DNA of 64,000 nt from Roseicella frigidaeris (GCF_003258945.1 NZ_QLIX01000004.1:186001-250000), one strand, 5' to 3'. Counted from the stretch's first letter, positions 43,312 to 52,694 are shown. Notes: generated from the sequence alone by a model not told the origin. Translations and numbers: made by a program.

Positions 43312-44214
43312 ATGCCCACCATCAAGCAGCTGGAAGCCCTGCGTTGGATCGTGGCTCTCGGCAGCTTCGAGAGGGCCGCCGAGCGGCTTCACACCACCCA
43401 GTCAGCGATCTCGAAGCGGATCCAGGAGCTGGAGGCAGAGTTGCGGACGCCGGTGTTTGACCGGGCCCAGCGCAGCTCCCGCCTGACGACGAAGGGCGAG
43501 GTCATCATGGCGCTTGCGGAGGAATTGCTGTCGGTGCGCGACCGCATCCTCGCCGTGGGGACAAGCCATGCTGTTGCGATGCGGCATCTGCGCTTCGGCG
43601 TGACGGAGCTGACGGCCATGACCTGGCTGCCCGCCTTCGTTGGCGAACTGCGTGCCTCCTATCCGAACGTCGTGCTGGAGCCAGAGGTGAATCTGAGCGC
43701 CGACCTGTTCGAATCCCTGAAGAAGGGAACGCTCGACTTCATCATCGTGCCGACTGCGTTCCGCGCGGCGGGAGCCCGCCGCGTGCCCCTGGCCAACGTG
43801 CAGAATTCCTGGATGTGCAGTCCCGAGCTCTTCCACGAGCGGCGCGTCATGCGCTTGGAAGAGCTGGCCCGCTTCAACATCCTGACGCAAGGCGAGCGTT
43901 CGGGCTCGGGACTGGTCTTCGGTCACTGGCTGGAGGAGAAGAACATCAAGCTGCCACGGATGCTCACCAGCAATAGCTTGGTTGCGCTGATCGGTCTGAC
44001 GCTGGCGGCAACGGGGGTCAGCTACCTGCCCCAGGCATGCTTCGACGGCCTCGTTGAGCAGGGCAAGCTATGGGTGATCTCGACGGACCCGCCGCTGCCC
44101 GCCGTCACCTACGCAATGATGTTTCGCCCCGACGAATCCAACAACGTGGTGGAATCCATTGCCAGCATCGCCAGGGCGACCTGCAATTTCTCAACCCCCA
44201 TCCGCTGGACCTGA
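43312..44214 (+). CDS. LysR family regulator of the second RraA cassette
   Basis: A 300-residue regulator: helix-turn-helix region IKQLEALRWIVALGSFERAA / TTQSAISKRIQELE, effector domain from ~90. It resembles the LysR at 29815-30717. ATG at 43312 is chosen for the family's N-terminus; GGAG lies 14 bases upstream, and an in-frame ATG at 43282 is possible. Divergent from the RraA-like gene. An IS3 relic starts about 80 bases after its stop. Confidence 0.9.
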   Translation: MPTIKQLEALRWIVALGSFERAAERLHTTQSAISKRIQELEAELRTPVFDRAQRSSRLTTKGEVIMALAEELLSVRDRILAVGTSHAVAMRHLRFGVTELTAMTWLPAFVGELRASYPNVVLEPEVNLSADLFESLKKGTLDFIIVPTAFRAAGARRVPLANVQNSWMCSPELFHERRVMRLEELARFNILTQGERSGSGLVFGHWLEEKNIKLPRMLTSNSLVALIGLTLAATGVSYLPQACFDGLVEQGKLWVISTDPPLPAVTYAMMFRPDESNNVVESIASIARATCNFSTPIRWT

Positions 44215-44292
44215 CAGCGGCGCGGCGGCGATGCATGGGCGTCGTGCCGCGTGCGGCGACGGCCGACCGTGCCGCTGATTGACCTGCGCCCC

Positions 44293-44398
44293 TGAACTGG
44301 ATCCGGGAAGGATGGGAGAGTTGGCCTCCTGGAGGAGGTCAGGATGGCAGGGAAGCGTTTGACGCCGGAACAGATCAATGGGCGGCTGCGGGCAACCG
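44293..44398 (+). mobile_element. IS3-family relic B, left end and start of orfA
   Basis: TGAACTGGATCCGGG left end, TTGGCCTCCTGGAGGAGGTC, then ATG at 44344 reading MAGKRLTPEQINGRLRATDG, the N-terminus of IS3 OrfA. It is cut off at about 44398 by an IS701-like fragment. Same orientation as relic A. Confidence 0.75.
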
Positions 44399-44577
44399 AT
44401 GGCGGCCGGCCTGGGGCTGGGCGGGCACGATCAGTTGCAGCACGTCATCGCCAGCGCGGCCTGGGACGACGCGCCACTGTGCTGGCGGCAGGGCATCAAG
44501 GGCCCGCTCCTGGCCCGGTTCGTGGCCACCCGCGTCCGGGTCGGCGGTGGACCGGTCTGGATCGTGTCCACAGAATC
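44399..44577 (+). mobile_element. IS701-family transposase fragment with internal deletion
   Basis: The frame reads MAAGLGLGGHDQLQHVIASA and AWDDAPL, the N-terminal part of IS701-type transposases, then jumps to WRQGIKGPLLARFVATRVRV, which belongs ~150-200 residues later. The catalytic DDE core is missing. It runs into the next gene's 3' end without a stop. Confidence 0.6.
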
Positions 44578-45686
44578 TAGTCCAGCACCGCCACCGTCTT
44601 CCGCGCGATCAGGTCGAAGTCGATCTCGGCGCCGAGGCCGGGGCCCTCCGGCGCCCGCACCAACCCGTCGCGCCCCAGCTCGATCTCCTTCGCCAGCCCG
44701 TATTTGTGCGCACCGTCCGGCAGCAGCACCTCGAAATAGGTGGTGTTGCGGATGGCGCAGGCGACATGCAGGTTCGCCACATTGTTCAGGCTGTTGCCGC
44801 CGTGGTGGATCTCGTAGGTCATGCGGAAGGCCTCGGCGAGATGCGCGGTCTTCAGCAGGGTGGTGATGCCGCCCTTCACCGCGACATCGCCGCGGAGATA
44901 GTCCGTTGCCTGCAGCATGATCCAGGGCGCGTAGCTCTCCAGCCCGGCGGCCGGGTATTCCGTCGCCATGATCGGGATGTCGAGCTTCTGGCGCAGCTTG
45001 ACGTAGTTGGTGATGTCCTGGTCGTGCAGCGGGTCCTCGTACCAGAGGAAGCCCAGCCGCTCGATGGCGCGGCCGACCCGGATGGCGGCGGGGAAGTCGT
45101 AGGACCAGGTGGAATCGAGCATCAGCGGGAAGTCGTCGCCGACCGCGCGGCGCACCGCCTCGCAGACCTTGATGTCGGTGGCGGGATGCTGCGGCGGGTG
45201 GATCTTGTAGGCGGCCCAGCCGGCATCGCGGAAGGCGACCGCCTCCTCGGCATAGGCCCCGGCGCCGTCCAGCACCTGCGAGCTGGCATAGGCCGGGATG
45301 CCATGCCGGCAGGTGCCCAGCAGGCGATGGATCGGCATCCCCGCCGCCTTGCCCGCCAGGTCCCAGAGCGCGACATCGACCGCGCCGATCGAGCGCACCG
45401 AGACCAGGCGCGAGAAGGGCCAGAGCCTGGCGTTGATCGCCTCGCGCTCCAGCGGGTCGCGGCCCATGAGCAGGGGCTTGAGGAAGCGGATCAGCCCCGG
45501 CCCGTCATTCGCCGCCGTATGCGTCGCCGAGCCGAGGAAGGCGTGGCCGGTCAGCCCGGCATCGGTGCCGATGCTGAGCAGGCCGAGGGCGGAGGCGCCG
45601 CTCTCCATCCGCGAGGCGGCGTGGTAGCGGGTCGGCGGGATGCCGTCCCAGGCGAAGAGGGTGAGCGAGACCCGGTCGATCTGCAT
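44577..45686 (-). CDS. Enolase-superfamily protein, mandelate racemase/sugar-acid dehydratase type
   Basis: A 369-residue enzyme: N-terminal capping domain, then a barrel with the Lys in AAYKIHPP, metal ligands Asp (MLDSTW), Glu (WYEDPL) and Glu (MATEYP), and the late His in EIHHGGNSLNN. These follow the mandelate racemase subgroup, which removes a proton next to a carboxylate in sugar acids or mandelate. GGAAGGAA precedes ATG. Faces the glucokinase gene. Sugar-acid dehydratase is more likely than racemase given the neighbours, but that is inference. Confidence 0.88.
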   Translation of the reverse strand: MQIDRVSLTLFAWDGIPPTRYHAASRMESGASALGLLSIGTDAGLTGHAFLGSATHTAANDGPGLIRFLKPLLMGRDPLEREAINARLWPFSRLVSVRSIGAVDVALWDLAGKAAGMPIHRLLGTCRHGIPAYASSQVLDGAGAYAEEAVAFRDAGWAAYKIHPPQHPATDIKVCEAVRRAVGDDFPLMLDSTWSYDFPAAIRVGRAIERLGFLWYEDPLHDQDITNYVKLRQKLDIPIMATEYPAAGLESYAPWIMLQATDYLRGDVAVKGGITTLLKTAHLAEAFRMTYEIHHGGNSLNNVANLHVACAIRNTTYFEVLLPDGAHKYGLAKEIELGRDGLVRAPEGPGLGAEIDFDLIARKTVAVLD

Positions 45687-45817
45687 GGCGGCGTTCCTTC
45701 CCTGGAGGGAGACGCTACCGGCGCCCGGCGCCTCGCGCCACCGGGCCTTGCCGCCGGACCGTGCCACCGGGCGCGGGATCGTCGATTCACGCCCCCGGGC
45801 GCGGTAGAACGGGGCGC

Positions 45818-46744
45818 ATGCACACGCTCATCGCCGATATCGGCGGCACCAATGCCCGTTTCGCGCTGTTCGACGGCCGGACCTACAGCCCGCCCTTCCG
45901 GCTGGCGCTGGACACGGTCGGCAGCATCGCCGAGGCCGCGGCAGGCTATCTCGCCACCCGTCCGCAGCCGGAGGCGGCGGTCTTCGCCGTCGCCGGCCCG
46001 ATGAAGGACAACCGGGTGCGGCTGACCAATCGCGGCTGGGTGGTGGACGGGGCCGAGATCGCCGGTCTGCTCGGCATCCCCCAGGTGCGGGTGGTGAACG
46101 ATTTCGCCGCCCTCTCCGCCGCCCTGCCGGACCTCACGGGCGAGGATCTCTTCCCCCTCGGCGGCGGCCCGCCGGAGCCGGGGGCGCCCATGGCGGTGCT
46201 CGGCCCCGGCACCGGGCTCGGCGTCGGCGCCTTCCTGCCGCCGGACCGGGTGCTGGTGACCGAGGGAGGGCATGCCAGCCTCGCCGCGCACGACCCGCGC
46301 GAGGCGGCGGTGGTGGAGTGGCTGCGCGGCCGGCACGGCCATGTCTCGGCGGAGCGGCTGCTCTCCGGCCAGGGGATCGAGAACATCCATGCGGCGCTGG
46401 TCGCGCTCGATGGCGGCGGCCGCCCGGAACTCGAGGCGGCGGCGATCACCGCCCGGGCGCTGGCGGGCGAGTGCCCGGTCTGCCGCGAGGCGCTCGAGAT
46501 GTTCTGCGCCGTGCTCGGCGGCGTCGCCGGCGACCTGGCGCTGCTCTATGGCGCCCGCGGCGGGGTGTATGTCGGCGGCGGCATCAGCCCGCGCTTCCCG
46601 GAATTCATCGCCACGTCCCGCTTCCGCCAGCGCTTCGAGGCGAAGGGCCGCTTCCGCGATTGGCTGGCGCCGATCCCGGCCTGGGTGATCATGCATCCGG
46701 ATGCGGCGATGGTCGGGCTGGCGGCCCTCGCCCGCCGCGGCTGA
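45818..46744 (+). CDS. glk: Glucokinase
   Basis: A 308-residue ROK-unrelated (group II) glucokinase: LIADIGGTNARFALF for ATP phosphate, AVAGPMKDN, VVNDFAA with the catalytic Asp, LGPGTGLGVG and EGGHASLA for glucose, VYVGGGI near the C-terminus. Phosphorylates glucose to glucose-6-phosphate in the cytoplasm. Length is slightly shorter than the usual ~320. ATG has only a weak ribosome site. Confidence 0.93.
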   Translation: MHTLIADIGGTNARFALFDGRTYSPPFRLALDTVGSIAEAAAGYLATRPQPEAAVFAVAGPMKDNRVRLTNRGWVVDGAEIAGLLGIPQVRVVNDFAALSAALPDLTGEDLFPLGGGPPEPGAPMAVLGPGTGLGVGAFLPPDRVLVTEGGHASLAAHDPREAAVVEWLRGRHGHVSAERLLSGQGIENIHAALVALDGGGRPELEAAAITARALAGECPVCREALEMFCAVLGGVAGDLALLYGARGGVYVGGGISPRFPEFIATSRFRQRFEAKGRFRDWLAPIPAWVIMHPDAAMVGLAALARRG

Positions 46745-46811
46745 GCCCGGCCCCCCTCGGCGCCCGACCCGGGGAGGCCGTTGCCGCCCAGGGCGGAGGG
46801 CCGGCACCTTG

Positions 46812-46869
46812 GCTTGCGGCCCGCAAGCGGCTTGCATCACGCAAGCTCCGATGCTTGCATGTCGCAAGC
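46812..46869. promoter_or_regulatory. Three perfect palindromic operators before hxlR-type gene
   Basis: GCTTGC-N5-GCAAGC occurs three times without a mismatch, at 46812-46828, 46830-46846 and 46853-46869, with spacers GGCCC, ATCAC and ATGTC. Centres are 18 and 23 bases apart. The last site ends 17 bases before the regulator's ATG, so occupancy would block transcription or translation. Confidence 0.8.
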
Positions 46870-46886
46870 CAGCAGGGAAACCGTCC

Positions 46887-47390
46887 ATGGGCCGCACCGA
46901 TTTCCTGGGGATGCGCTGCCCCGTCGCCCGCTCCATGGCGGTGCTCGGGGAGCGTTGGGCCATGCTGGTCCTGCGCGAGGCCTTCTACGGCACCACGCGC
47001 TTCGATGCCTTCGAGCGGCATCTCGGCATCGCCCCCAACATCCTCTCCGCCCGGCTGCGCGACCTGACCGAGCACGGGCTGCTGGAGCGGGTGCCGCTCG
47101 GCGAGGCGAAGGGCCCTGGCGCCCGGCACGAATACCGTCTCACCGAGAAGGGACGCGACTTCTTCCCCGCCTATCTGGCGCTGAAGGCCTGGGCGGATCG
47201 CTGGATGACCGGGCCGGAGGGGCCGCTGGTGGTGCTGCAGGAGGCGGCGACAGGCCGCCCGGTCGAGTCGCCCCCGCCGCTCGGCGCCGATGGCCGGGTG
47301 CTGCGGCCGGAGGATATCCGCGTGCTGCCCGGGCCGGGGGCCGGCCGCGCCACGCGTGCCCGCTTCGGCGGGGAGGCGGCGCATGGCTGA
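46887..47390 (+). CDS. HxlR-family winged-helix regulator
   Basis: A 167-residue regulator with the HxlR domain in residues ~8-100: CPVARSMAVLGERWAMLVLR, FDAFERHLGIAPNILSARLRDL, then HEYRLTEKGRDFFPAYLAL. The conserved Cys near the N-terminus can sense redox or electrophiles in this family. Residues 105-167 form a less usual extension. Three palindromes upstream suggest autoregulation. Its end overlaps the MATE gene start by eight bases, so both are one unit. Confidence 0.88.
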   Translation: MGRTDFLGMRCPVARSMAVLGERWAMLVLREAFYGTTRFDAFERHLGIAPNILSARLRDLTEHGLLERVPLGEAKGPGARHEYRLTEKGRDFFPAYLALKAWADRWMTGPEGPLVVLQEAATGRPVESPPPLGADGRVLRPEDIRVLPGPGAGRATRARFGGEAAHG

Positions 47391-48768
47391 CGGCGCCATC
47401 GCGGCCCCGGCGAGCAACACCGCCCCGGCCGCCGCCCCGACCACTGCGATGACGGCGCCGCCGCCGCTCGGCGTGCTGCTGCGGCGGGTGCTGCAGCTCG
47501 CCGCCCCCACCACCCTGGTCGCCGCGGTGCAGTCGCTCTGCCAGCTCTTCGAGCCCTGGCTGGCGGCGCGGCAGGGCACGGCGGCGCTCGCCGGCTGGGC
47601 GGTGGTGCTGCCCTTCGCCCTGCTGCTGCAGCAGATGTCGGCCGGCGCCATGGGTGGCGGCGTGGTCTCGGCCATCGCCCGGGCGCTCGGGGCGCAGCGG
47701 CGGGAGGAGGCCTCGGCGCTGGTGCTGCACGCCGTGGTCATCGCCCTCGGCTTCGGCCTCGCCTATGCGGTGCTGCTGGCCGGCTTCCCGCGCGAGATCC
47801 TCGGCCTGATCGGCGGGCCCGAGGCGGCCGAGGCGGCCTCGGCCTATTGCGCCTGGCTCTTCGGCCTCGGCGCCATCCCGGCCTGGCTGGCCAACACCCT
47901 CGCCTCGGTGCTGCGCGGCGGCGGCCGGCATGCCCTCGCTTCGCGCGTGCTGCTGCTCGCCTGGCTCTTCTACCCGCCACTCGCCTGGGCGCTGATGGAG
48001 CCGGCCGGGCTCGGCCTCGCCGGCGCCGGCATCGCCTTCGCCGTGATGATGACGGCGGCGACGATCGGCATGGCGGCGGTGGTGCTGCGCGGCGGCGCCG
48101 GCTTCCGCCCGACGCTGCGCCTCCGGCTGCAATCCGCTCTGTTCGGCCGCATCCTCTCGGTCGGGCTGATCGCCTGCGTCATGGCGACCATCGCCAACCT
48201 CACCACCATCCTGGTGACGGCCCGCATCGCCGCGCATGGCGCCGCCGCGGTCGCCGCCTATGGCGTCTCGGCGCGGCTGGAATTCCTCATGGTGCCGCTC
48301 GCCTTCGGCGTCGGCTCGGCGCTCACCGCCCTGGTCGGCCGGGCGGTCGGCGGCGGCGACTGGGCGACGGCGCGGCGCACCGCCTGGTCCGGGGCGCTGC
48401 TGGCGCTGGCCGTCACGGCGAGCGTCGGCTTCGCCGTGGCGCTCTTCCCCGGCGCCACGGCGCGCGCCTTCAGCGGCGATCCGGCGGTGGTCGCCATCGC
48501 CACCCAGGCGCTCGCCATCATCGGCTGGGCGCTGCCCGGCTTCGGCGTCGGCATGGCGCTCTACTTCGCCTCCATGGGCGCGGGGCGGATGCGCTGGCCG
48601 GTGGTGGCGGCGGTCTCGCGCATCACCCTCGCGGTCGGCGGCGGCTGGCTGCTGGCGGATGTGCTCGGCCTCGGCCTGCCCGGGCAGTTCCTGGCAGTCG
48701 CACTCGGCATCACCGCCTACGGCGCCATCACCGCCGCGGCGGTGCGGCCGGGCATCTGGTCCCGATGA
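47383..48768 (+). CDS. MATE family efflux transporter
   Basis: A 461-residue membrane protein with 12 hydrophobic segments in two halves, typical of MATE (NorM/DinF) cation-coupled drug exporters; QSLCQLFEPWLAARQGTAALAGWAVVLP and AAVAAYGVSARLEFLMVPLAFGVGSALTALVGRAVG are matching parts of both halves. GGGAGG precedes ATG inside the regulator gene. Regulation by the HxlR protein is expected. Drug specificity unknown. Confidence 0.9.
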   Translation: MADGAIAAPASNTAPAAAPTTAMTAPPPLGVLLRRVLQLAAPTTLVAAVQSLCQLFEPWLAARQGTAALAGWAVVLPFALLLQQMSAGAMGGGVVSAIARALGAQRREEASALVLHAVVIALGFGLAYAVLLAGFPREILGLIGGPEAAEAASAYCAWLFGLGAIPAWLANTLASVLRGGGRHALASRVLLLAWLFYPPLAWALMEPAGLGLAGAGIAFAVMMTAATIGMAAVVLRGGAGFRPTLRLRLQSALFGRILSVGLIACVMATIANLTTILVTARIAAHGAAAVAAYGVSARLEFLMVPLAFGVGSALTALVGRAVGGGDWATARRTAWSGALLALAVTASVGFAVALFPGATARAFSGDPAVVAIATQALAIIGWALPGFGVGMALYFASMGAGRMRWPVVAAVSRITLAVGGGWLLADVLGLGLPGQFLAVALGITAYGAITAAAVRPGIWSR

Positions 48769-48878
48769 CCGGCCATCCGGCCATCGCCGCCGCCTCCTGC
48801 CGCCGGGCCGTGGGCGCCGCGGTTTCCGCTTCCGGCGATCACGCTCTATAGCCTGCGGATCGAGGAGGACGATCCAGC

Positions 48879-49817
48879 ATGCCAGAGGATTCCGAGCCGC
48901 CGCAGCGGCACGCCGCCATCATCGGCTTCGGCCTGATGGGTTGCGACATCGCCGCCATCTTCCTCGCCGGGGGATGGCGGGTGACGGCGGTCGAGCCCGA
49001 CCGCGCCAACTGGCCGGCGCGGCTCGATCGCGTCGCCCTTTCCCTCTCCCAGCTCGGCGCCGCCCCGGCGCGGGTGGATGCGCTCGATCTCGTCGCGGCG
49101 CTCGAGGATGTCGGCTTCAACGACGCCGAGGCGGTGATCGAGGCGGTGCCGGAGCGGCTGGACCTCAAGCGCCAGGTCTTCGCCGCGCTCGACCGGCTGG
49201 TGCCGGCGGGCATCCCGGTGGCCAGCAACGCCTCGGGCTTCCGCATCACCGACATCGCCGAGGGCTGCGCGACGCGCGACCGCATGGCCAACCTGCACTT
49301 CTTCCTGCCGGCGCATCTGGTGCCCGGCGTCGAGGTGGTGAAGGGCGAGCACACCGAGGACACCGCCTGCGAGCGGCTGGCGGCGATCATGGCCGATCTC
49401 GGCCGGGTGCCGATCCGGGTCGCGCGCGACGTGCCGGGCTTCCTCGCCAACCGCATCCAGCACGCCATGGTGCGCGAGGCCTTCAACGCGCTGGATGAGG
49501 GCCTCGCCTCGCCCGAGGATGTGGACAAGGCGGTGCGCTTCACCTTCGGCATGCGCATCATGGGCGCCGGGCCGATCCTGCAGAAGGAACTGGCGGGGCT
49601 GGAGACGCAGCTTGCGGCGCAGGCGACGATCTATCCCTCGCTCTGCAACCGCAGCACGCCGGGCCCGACCATCACCCGGCTGGTCGAGGCGGGGAAGCTC
49701 GGAGCCAAGACCGGCGAGGGCTTCTGGGAATGGACGCCGGAGAGCGCCAAGGCGGCGCGCGAGCGCTACGAGCGGATGCTGCTCGCGGCGCTGGAGCTGC
49801 TGCGGCGGGAGGGGTGA
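48879..49817 (+). CDS. 3-hydroxyacyl-CoA dehydrogenase family protein
   Basis: A 312-residue NAD-dependent dehydrogenase: GFGLMGCDIAAIF (NAD loop), EAVPERLDLKRQVFAALD, SNASGFRITDIA, NLHFFLPAHLVPGVEVV with catalytic His and Glu, then GFLANRIQHAMVREAFNAL in the C-terminal helical domain. GVEVVKGEHTED and short form fit the carnitine dehydrogenase / beta-hydroxyacid branch as much as fatty-acid oxidation. GAGGAGGA precedes ATG. Stands alone. Confidence 0.88.
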   Translation: MPEDSEPPQRHAAIIGFGLMGCDIAAIFLAGGWRVTAVEPDRANWPARLDRVALSLSQLGAAPARVDALDLVAALEDVGFNDAEAVIEAVPERLDLKRQVFAALDRLVPAGIPVASNASGFRITDIAEGCATRDRMANLHFFLPAHLVPGVEVVKGEHTEDTACERLAAIMADLGRVPIRVARDVPGFLANRIQHAMVREAFNALDEGLASPEDVDKAVRFTFGMRIMGAGPILQKELAGLETQLAAQATIYPSLCNRSTPGPTITRLVEAGKLGAKTGEGFWEWTPESAKAARERYERMLLAALELLRREG

Positions 49818-49840
49818 TCCCGGGCGGCGATGCCCCCGGC

Positions 49841-49861
49841 GGGCGCGCCCGGAGCGCGCCC
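49841..49861. terminator. Bidirectional hairpin between convergent genes
   Basis: GGGCGCGC and GCGCGCCC form a perfect 8-base-pair stem with a 5-base loop between the dehydrogenase (plus) and amidohydrolase (minus) ends. No T tract. Confidence 0.5.
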
Positions 49862-49871
49862 GCGAGGCGCC

Positions 49872-51044
49872 TCAGCCGCGCGGCAGCTCCTGCTCGACCA
49901 GGGCGGCGAAGTAGCTGGCGCCGACCGGCAGCATCGCGTCGTTGAAGTCGTAGCGTGGGTGGTGCACCGGCACGCCGCCGCGCGCCGCCTCCTGCTGGCC
50001 CATCATGACGAAGGCGCCGGGGCGGGCGAGCAGCATGAAGGAGAAATCCTCGCCGCCCATGATCGGCGGCGCCTCGCCGATCACCTTCGCCGCGCCCAGC
50101 ACCTTCGCCGCCGCCCGGGCGGCGCGGGCGGTCTCCTCCGGGTGGTTCACCGTCGGCGGATAGAGCCGGGTGTAGACCACCTCCGCCGTCGCCTCATGCG
50201 CCGCCGCGATGCCCTCGGCGATCTGGGCGATCCGTCGCTCCATCATGTCGCGCGTCTCAGGCTGCAGGGTGCGGACGGTGCCCTTCAGCTCGGCCGCGTC
50301 GGGGATGACGTTCATGGCGCTGCCGGCCTGGAACATGGTGATGCTGAGCACCGCGCTGTCGAGCGGATCGGTCCGCCGCGACACCAGCCCCTGCAGCGCC
50401 ACCAGCACCTGCGCGCCGATCAGCACCGGGTCGATCGTCGCATGCGGCCGCGCCGCATGGCCGCCGATGCCGCGGATGGTGATCGAGACGCGGTCGGAGG
50501 CGGCGAGCACCGTGCCCGGCACCACCTTCGCCTCGCCGAGCGGCAGGGTCGGGTCGTTGTGGATGCCGTAGACGGCATCGCAGGGGAAGCGCTCGAACAG
50601 CCCTTCCTGCACCATGACGTTGCCGCCGCCGCCGCCCTCCTCGGCCGGCTGGAAGATGAAATGCACCGTGCCGTCGAAATTCCGCGTCTCGGCGAGGTAG
50701 CGGGCGGCGCCGAGCAAGGTCGCGGTGTGCCCGTCATGGCCGCAGGCATGCATCCGCCCCGGCACGGTCGAGCGGTGCGGCACGTCGTTCTGCTCGGTCA
50801 TCGGCAGGCAGTCCATATCGGCCCGCAGCCCGATGCTGCGCCCGCTGCCGCCGTTGCGCAGCACGCCGACCAGCCCGGTGGTGGCGAGGCCGCGATGCTC
50901 CTCGATGCCCCAGGATTCCAGCTTCCGCGCGACGATGTCGCTGGTCCGGTGCTCCTCGAAGCCGAGCTCGGGATGGGCGTGGAAATCCTGGCGCCATTCG
51001 GTCATTTCGGGTGCGAGGGCGGCGATGCGGTTGAGGACGGGCAT
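49872..51044 (-). CDS. M20 family amidohydrolase (hippurate hydrolase type)
   Basis: A 390-residue metallo-amidohydrolase: DFHAHPELGFEE, LRADMDCLPM, MHACGHDGHTATLLG with the metal Cys/His ligands, FQPAEEGGGGGNVM with catalytic Glu, GIGGHAARPH in the dimerisation domain, and PIMGGEDFSFML. Length and motifs match hippurate/N-acyl-amino-acid hydrolases (HipO, AbgB). ATG at 51044 is chosen over an upstream ATG at 51089 because conserved sequence starts there. Confidence 0.93.
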   Translation of the reverse strand: MPVLNRIAALAPEMTEWRQDFHAHPELGFEEHRTSDIVARKLESWGIEEHRGLATTGLVGVLRNGGSGRSIGLRADMDCLPMTEQNDVPHRSTVPGRMHACGHDGHTATLLGAARYLAETRNFDGTVHFIFQPAEEGGGGGNVMVQEGLFERFPCDAVYGIHNDPTLPLGEAKVVPGTVLAASDRVSITIRGIGGHAARPHATIDPVLIGAQVLVALQGLVSRRTDPLDSAVLSITMFQAGSAMNVIPDAAELKGTVRTLQPETRDMMERRIAQIAEGIAAAHEATAEVVYTRLYPPTVNHPEETARAARAAAKVLGAAKVIGEAPPIMGGEDFSFMLLARPGAFVMMGQQEAARGGVPVHHPRYDFNDAMLPVGASYFAALVEQELPRG

Positions 51045-51235
51045 GGAAAGGCTCCGGGTCGGCAGGCGGGCCAGTGTAGCGCCCAGCACGGGCCGGGTCT
51101 GTCACGGCGCGATCAGCTTTGCCGGCGGCCTCCCGGGATCAGGTCTCCGGGGCTGCTGGGCCATGGGCCCCGATGTGCGACCGCATCGGGACCCAGGGCC
51201 GTGTCCAGCCGAGCGCGGGCTGCTCACCCCGGTGC

Positions 51236-51292
51236 GGACCATGGTCCAGCGCTCTGTTTGGTCGCGTGAGTCACGCCTTCGGTGAGTCCACC
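51236..51292 (+). repeat. Dispersed ~57-base repeat, copy B
   Basis: GGACCATGGTCC, then GTTTGGTCGCGTGAGTCACG and CGGTGAGTCCACC. It matches copy A (3410-3472, opposite strand) at 48 of 57 bases. The gap 51045-51307 holds no gene apart from this. Confidence 0.65.
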
Positions 51293-51307
51293 TCAGGCGA
51301 TCACGCT

Positions 51308-52528
51308 TTAACCGTTGGGCCGCAGGATCAGGTTCAGCGCCTCGGGCCGCGGCGGCGGCTGTACCTTCAGGTCGAGCTGCTTCATCTTCTGCAACCACTC
51401 GGGCCGCAGCACGAAGCGGTTGCTGACCGCATCCACCCAGGCCGTGGCGATGCCGATATTGTTGGAATTCCAGGCAACCCAGGCATAGCCCCGCTCACTG
51501 CCGAAGCCGCCGGTCCCGCCCCAGGCCGGCCCCCAGGAGTTCTTGATCAGCCAGGCGCGCTTCGCATCGTCCCAGCCGACGATGACGACGCCGTGGTTGA
51601 TCCAATCGAAATGCTGGCTGCTCTCGTCGAACACCGCATCGGTGCTGTCGTAAGCCTAGAAGGCCGGCGTCGCCTGCAGGGCGGTGGCGAGCGGCCCATG
51701 CGCGCAGAGCGCCTGCTTGATCGCCTGCACCGGCGGGATGGTGCCGACATCATTGGCGACGAAGCCCCAGCTCGCCGCCCGGAACGGGGTGGCGATGTTG
51801 CCTGGGCAGGACTGGTGGTCATCGCCGGTGAAGGGCGCGCTCTGCTCATGGGCTGCGCCATGCGTCAGCATGTAGTCATAGACCGGCATCCACCAGCCGC
51901 CGGCGCAGGTGCCGGCGCCAGCGCAGTTCAGGATCTGCTGCTCGGAGGTGTTGATCTGCGCGCCGTTGCGGATGGCGTAGCTGCCCTCATAGGCGCCCAT
52001 GGCGGTGAAGTCCCAGCAGGTGCCGCAGCTCTGCGCCTTCACCGGCGTCACCTTGCCGCTCCGTCGCCAGTCGAAGGCCGCGGCCTGCGGTGAGCAGGCG
52101 GCCAGCAGCTTCGAGAGGTCGACCCGCCCGAGCCGCGCGCTGTCGATGTCGATGCGCCGGAGCGCTGCCGCCCGCTGGTTGACCGTCGCGGCGATGCCGG
52201 GCTGCGACCGCGGGATGCGGGTGCCGGCCAGCACCTCGAGCGGCAATTCGAGGGCCGGCGTGTAGCCGACGCTGAAGCGGCCGCCCTGCTGCGCCACCTG
52301 GGCGCGGATGCTCGCCAGCCTGTTCTGGATTTCCGGCGAGAGCGCCTGCTCGCGCGTCACCGCCTCCGCGGGGGAGAAGGACAGGACGCGTCGCACCTCG
52401 GCCGGCGCGATGGCCTGCGTCGCGGCGGGGGCGGCGGGCTGGCCGCGCGCGCCCGCGATGCCGAGGATCGCGGCGCAGAGGCCCGCGATGCCCGTCCGGA
52501 CCGTGCTCCGGACCGTGCCATTCTGCAT
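51308..52528 (-). pseudogene. Papain-like (C1) cysteine protease with one in-frame stop
   Basis: One continuous frame of 405 sense codons is broken by a single TAG at 51653-51655. The first 290 codons give a signal peptide, a propeptide-like region to ~150, and VTPVKAQSCGTCWDFTAMGA with the oxyanion Gln and catalytic Cys. After the stop, AYDSTDAVF continues without shift to NHGVVIVGWDD (catalytic His) and WLIKNSWGPAWGG (catalytic Asn). So all three catalytic residues are kept, but on opposite sides of the stop. TAG could come from CAG. GGAGGAG precedes ATG. It faces a chagasin-like inhibitor gene 166 bases away. Readthrough, recent loss or a sequence error are all possible. Confidence 0.85.
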
Positions 52529-52694
52529 GCAGTCTCCTCCTCATGGCGTGGCCTGCCGCTCGGCGCCCGCCAGGGGACCTCCCCCGGACCCCGTGGGCAG
52601 GACACGCGCTGGAACCGCCGGCCCGGGCGGGCGAGGATGGGCGCACGCGATGGCGGCCCCTCGGCCCGGCCGGCCGGATGAGGAGTAACGAGGC

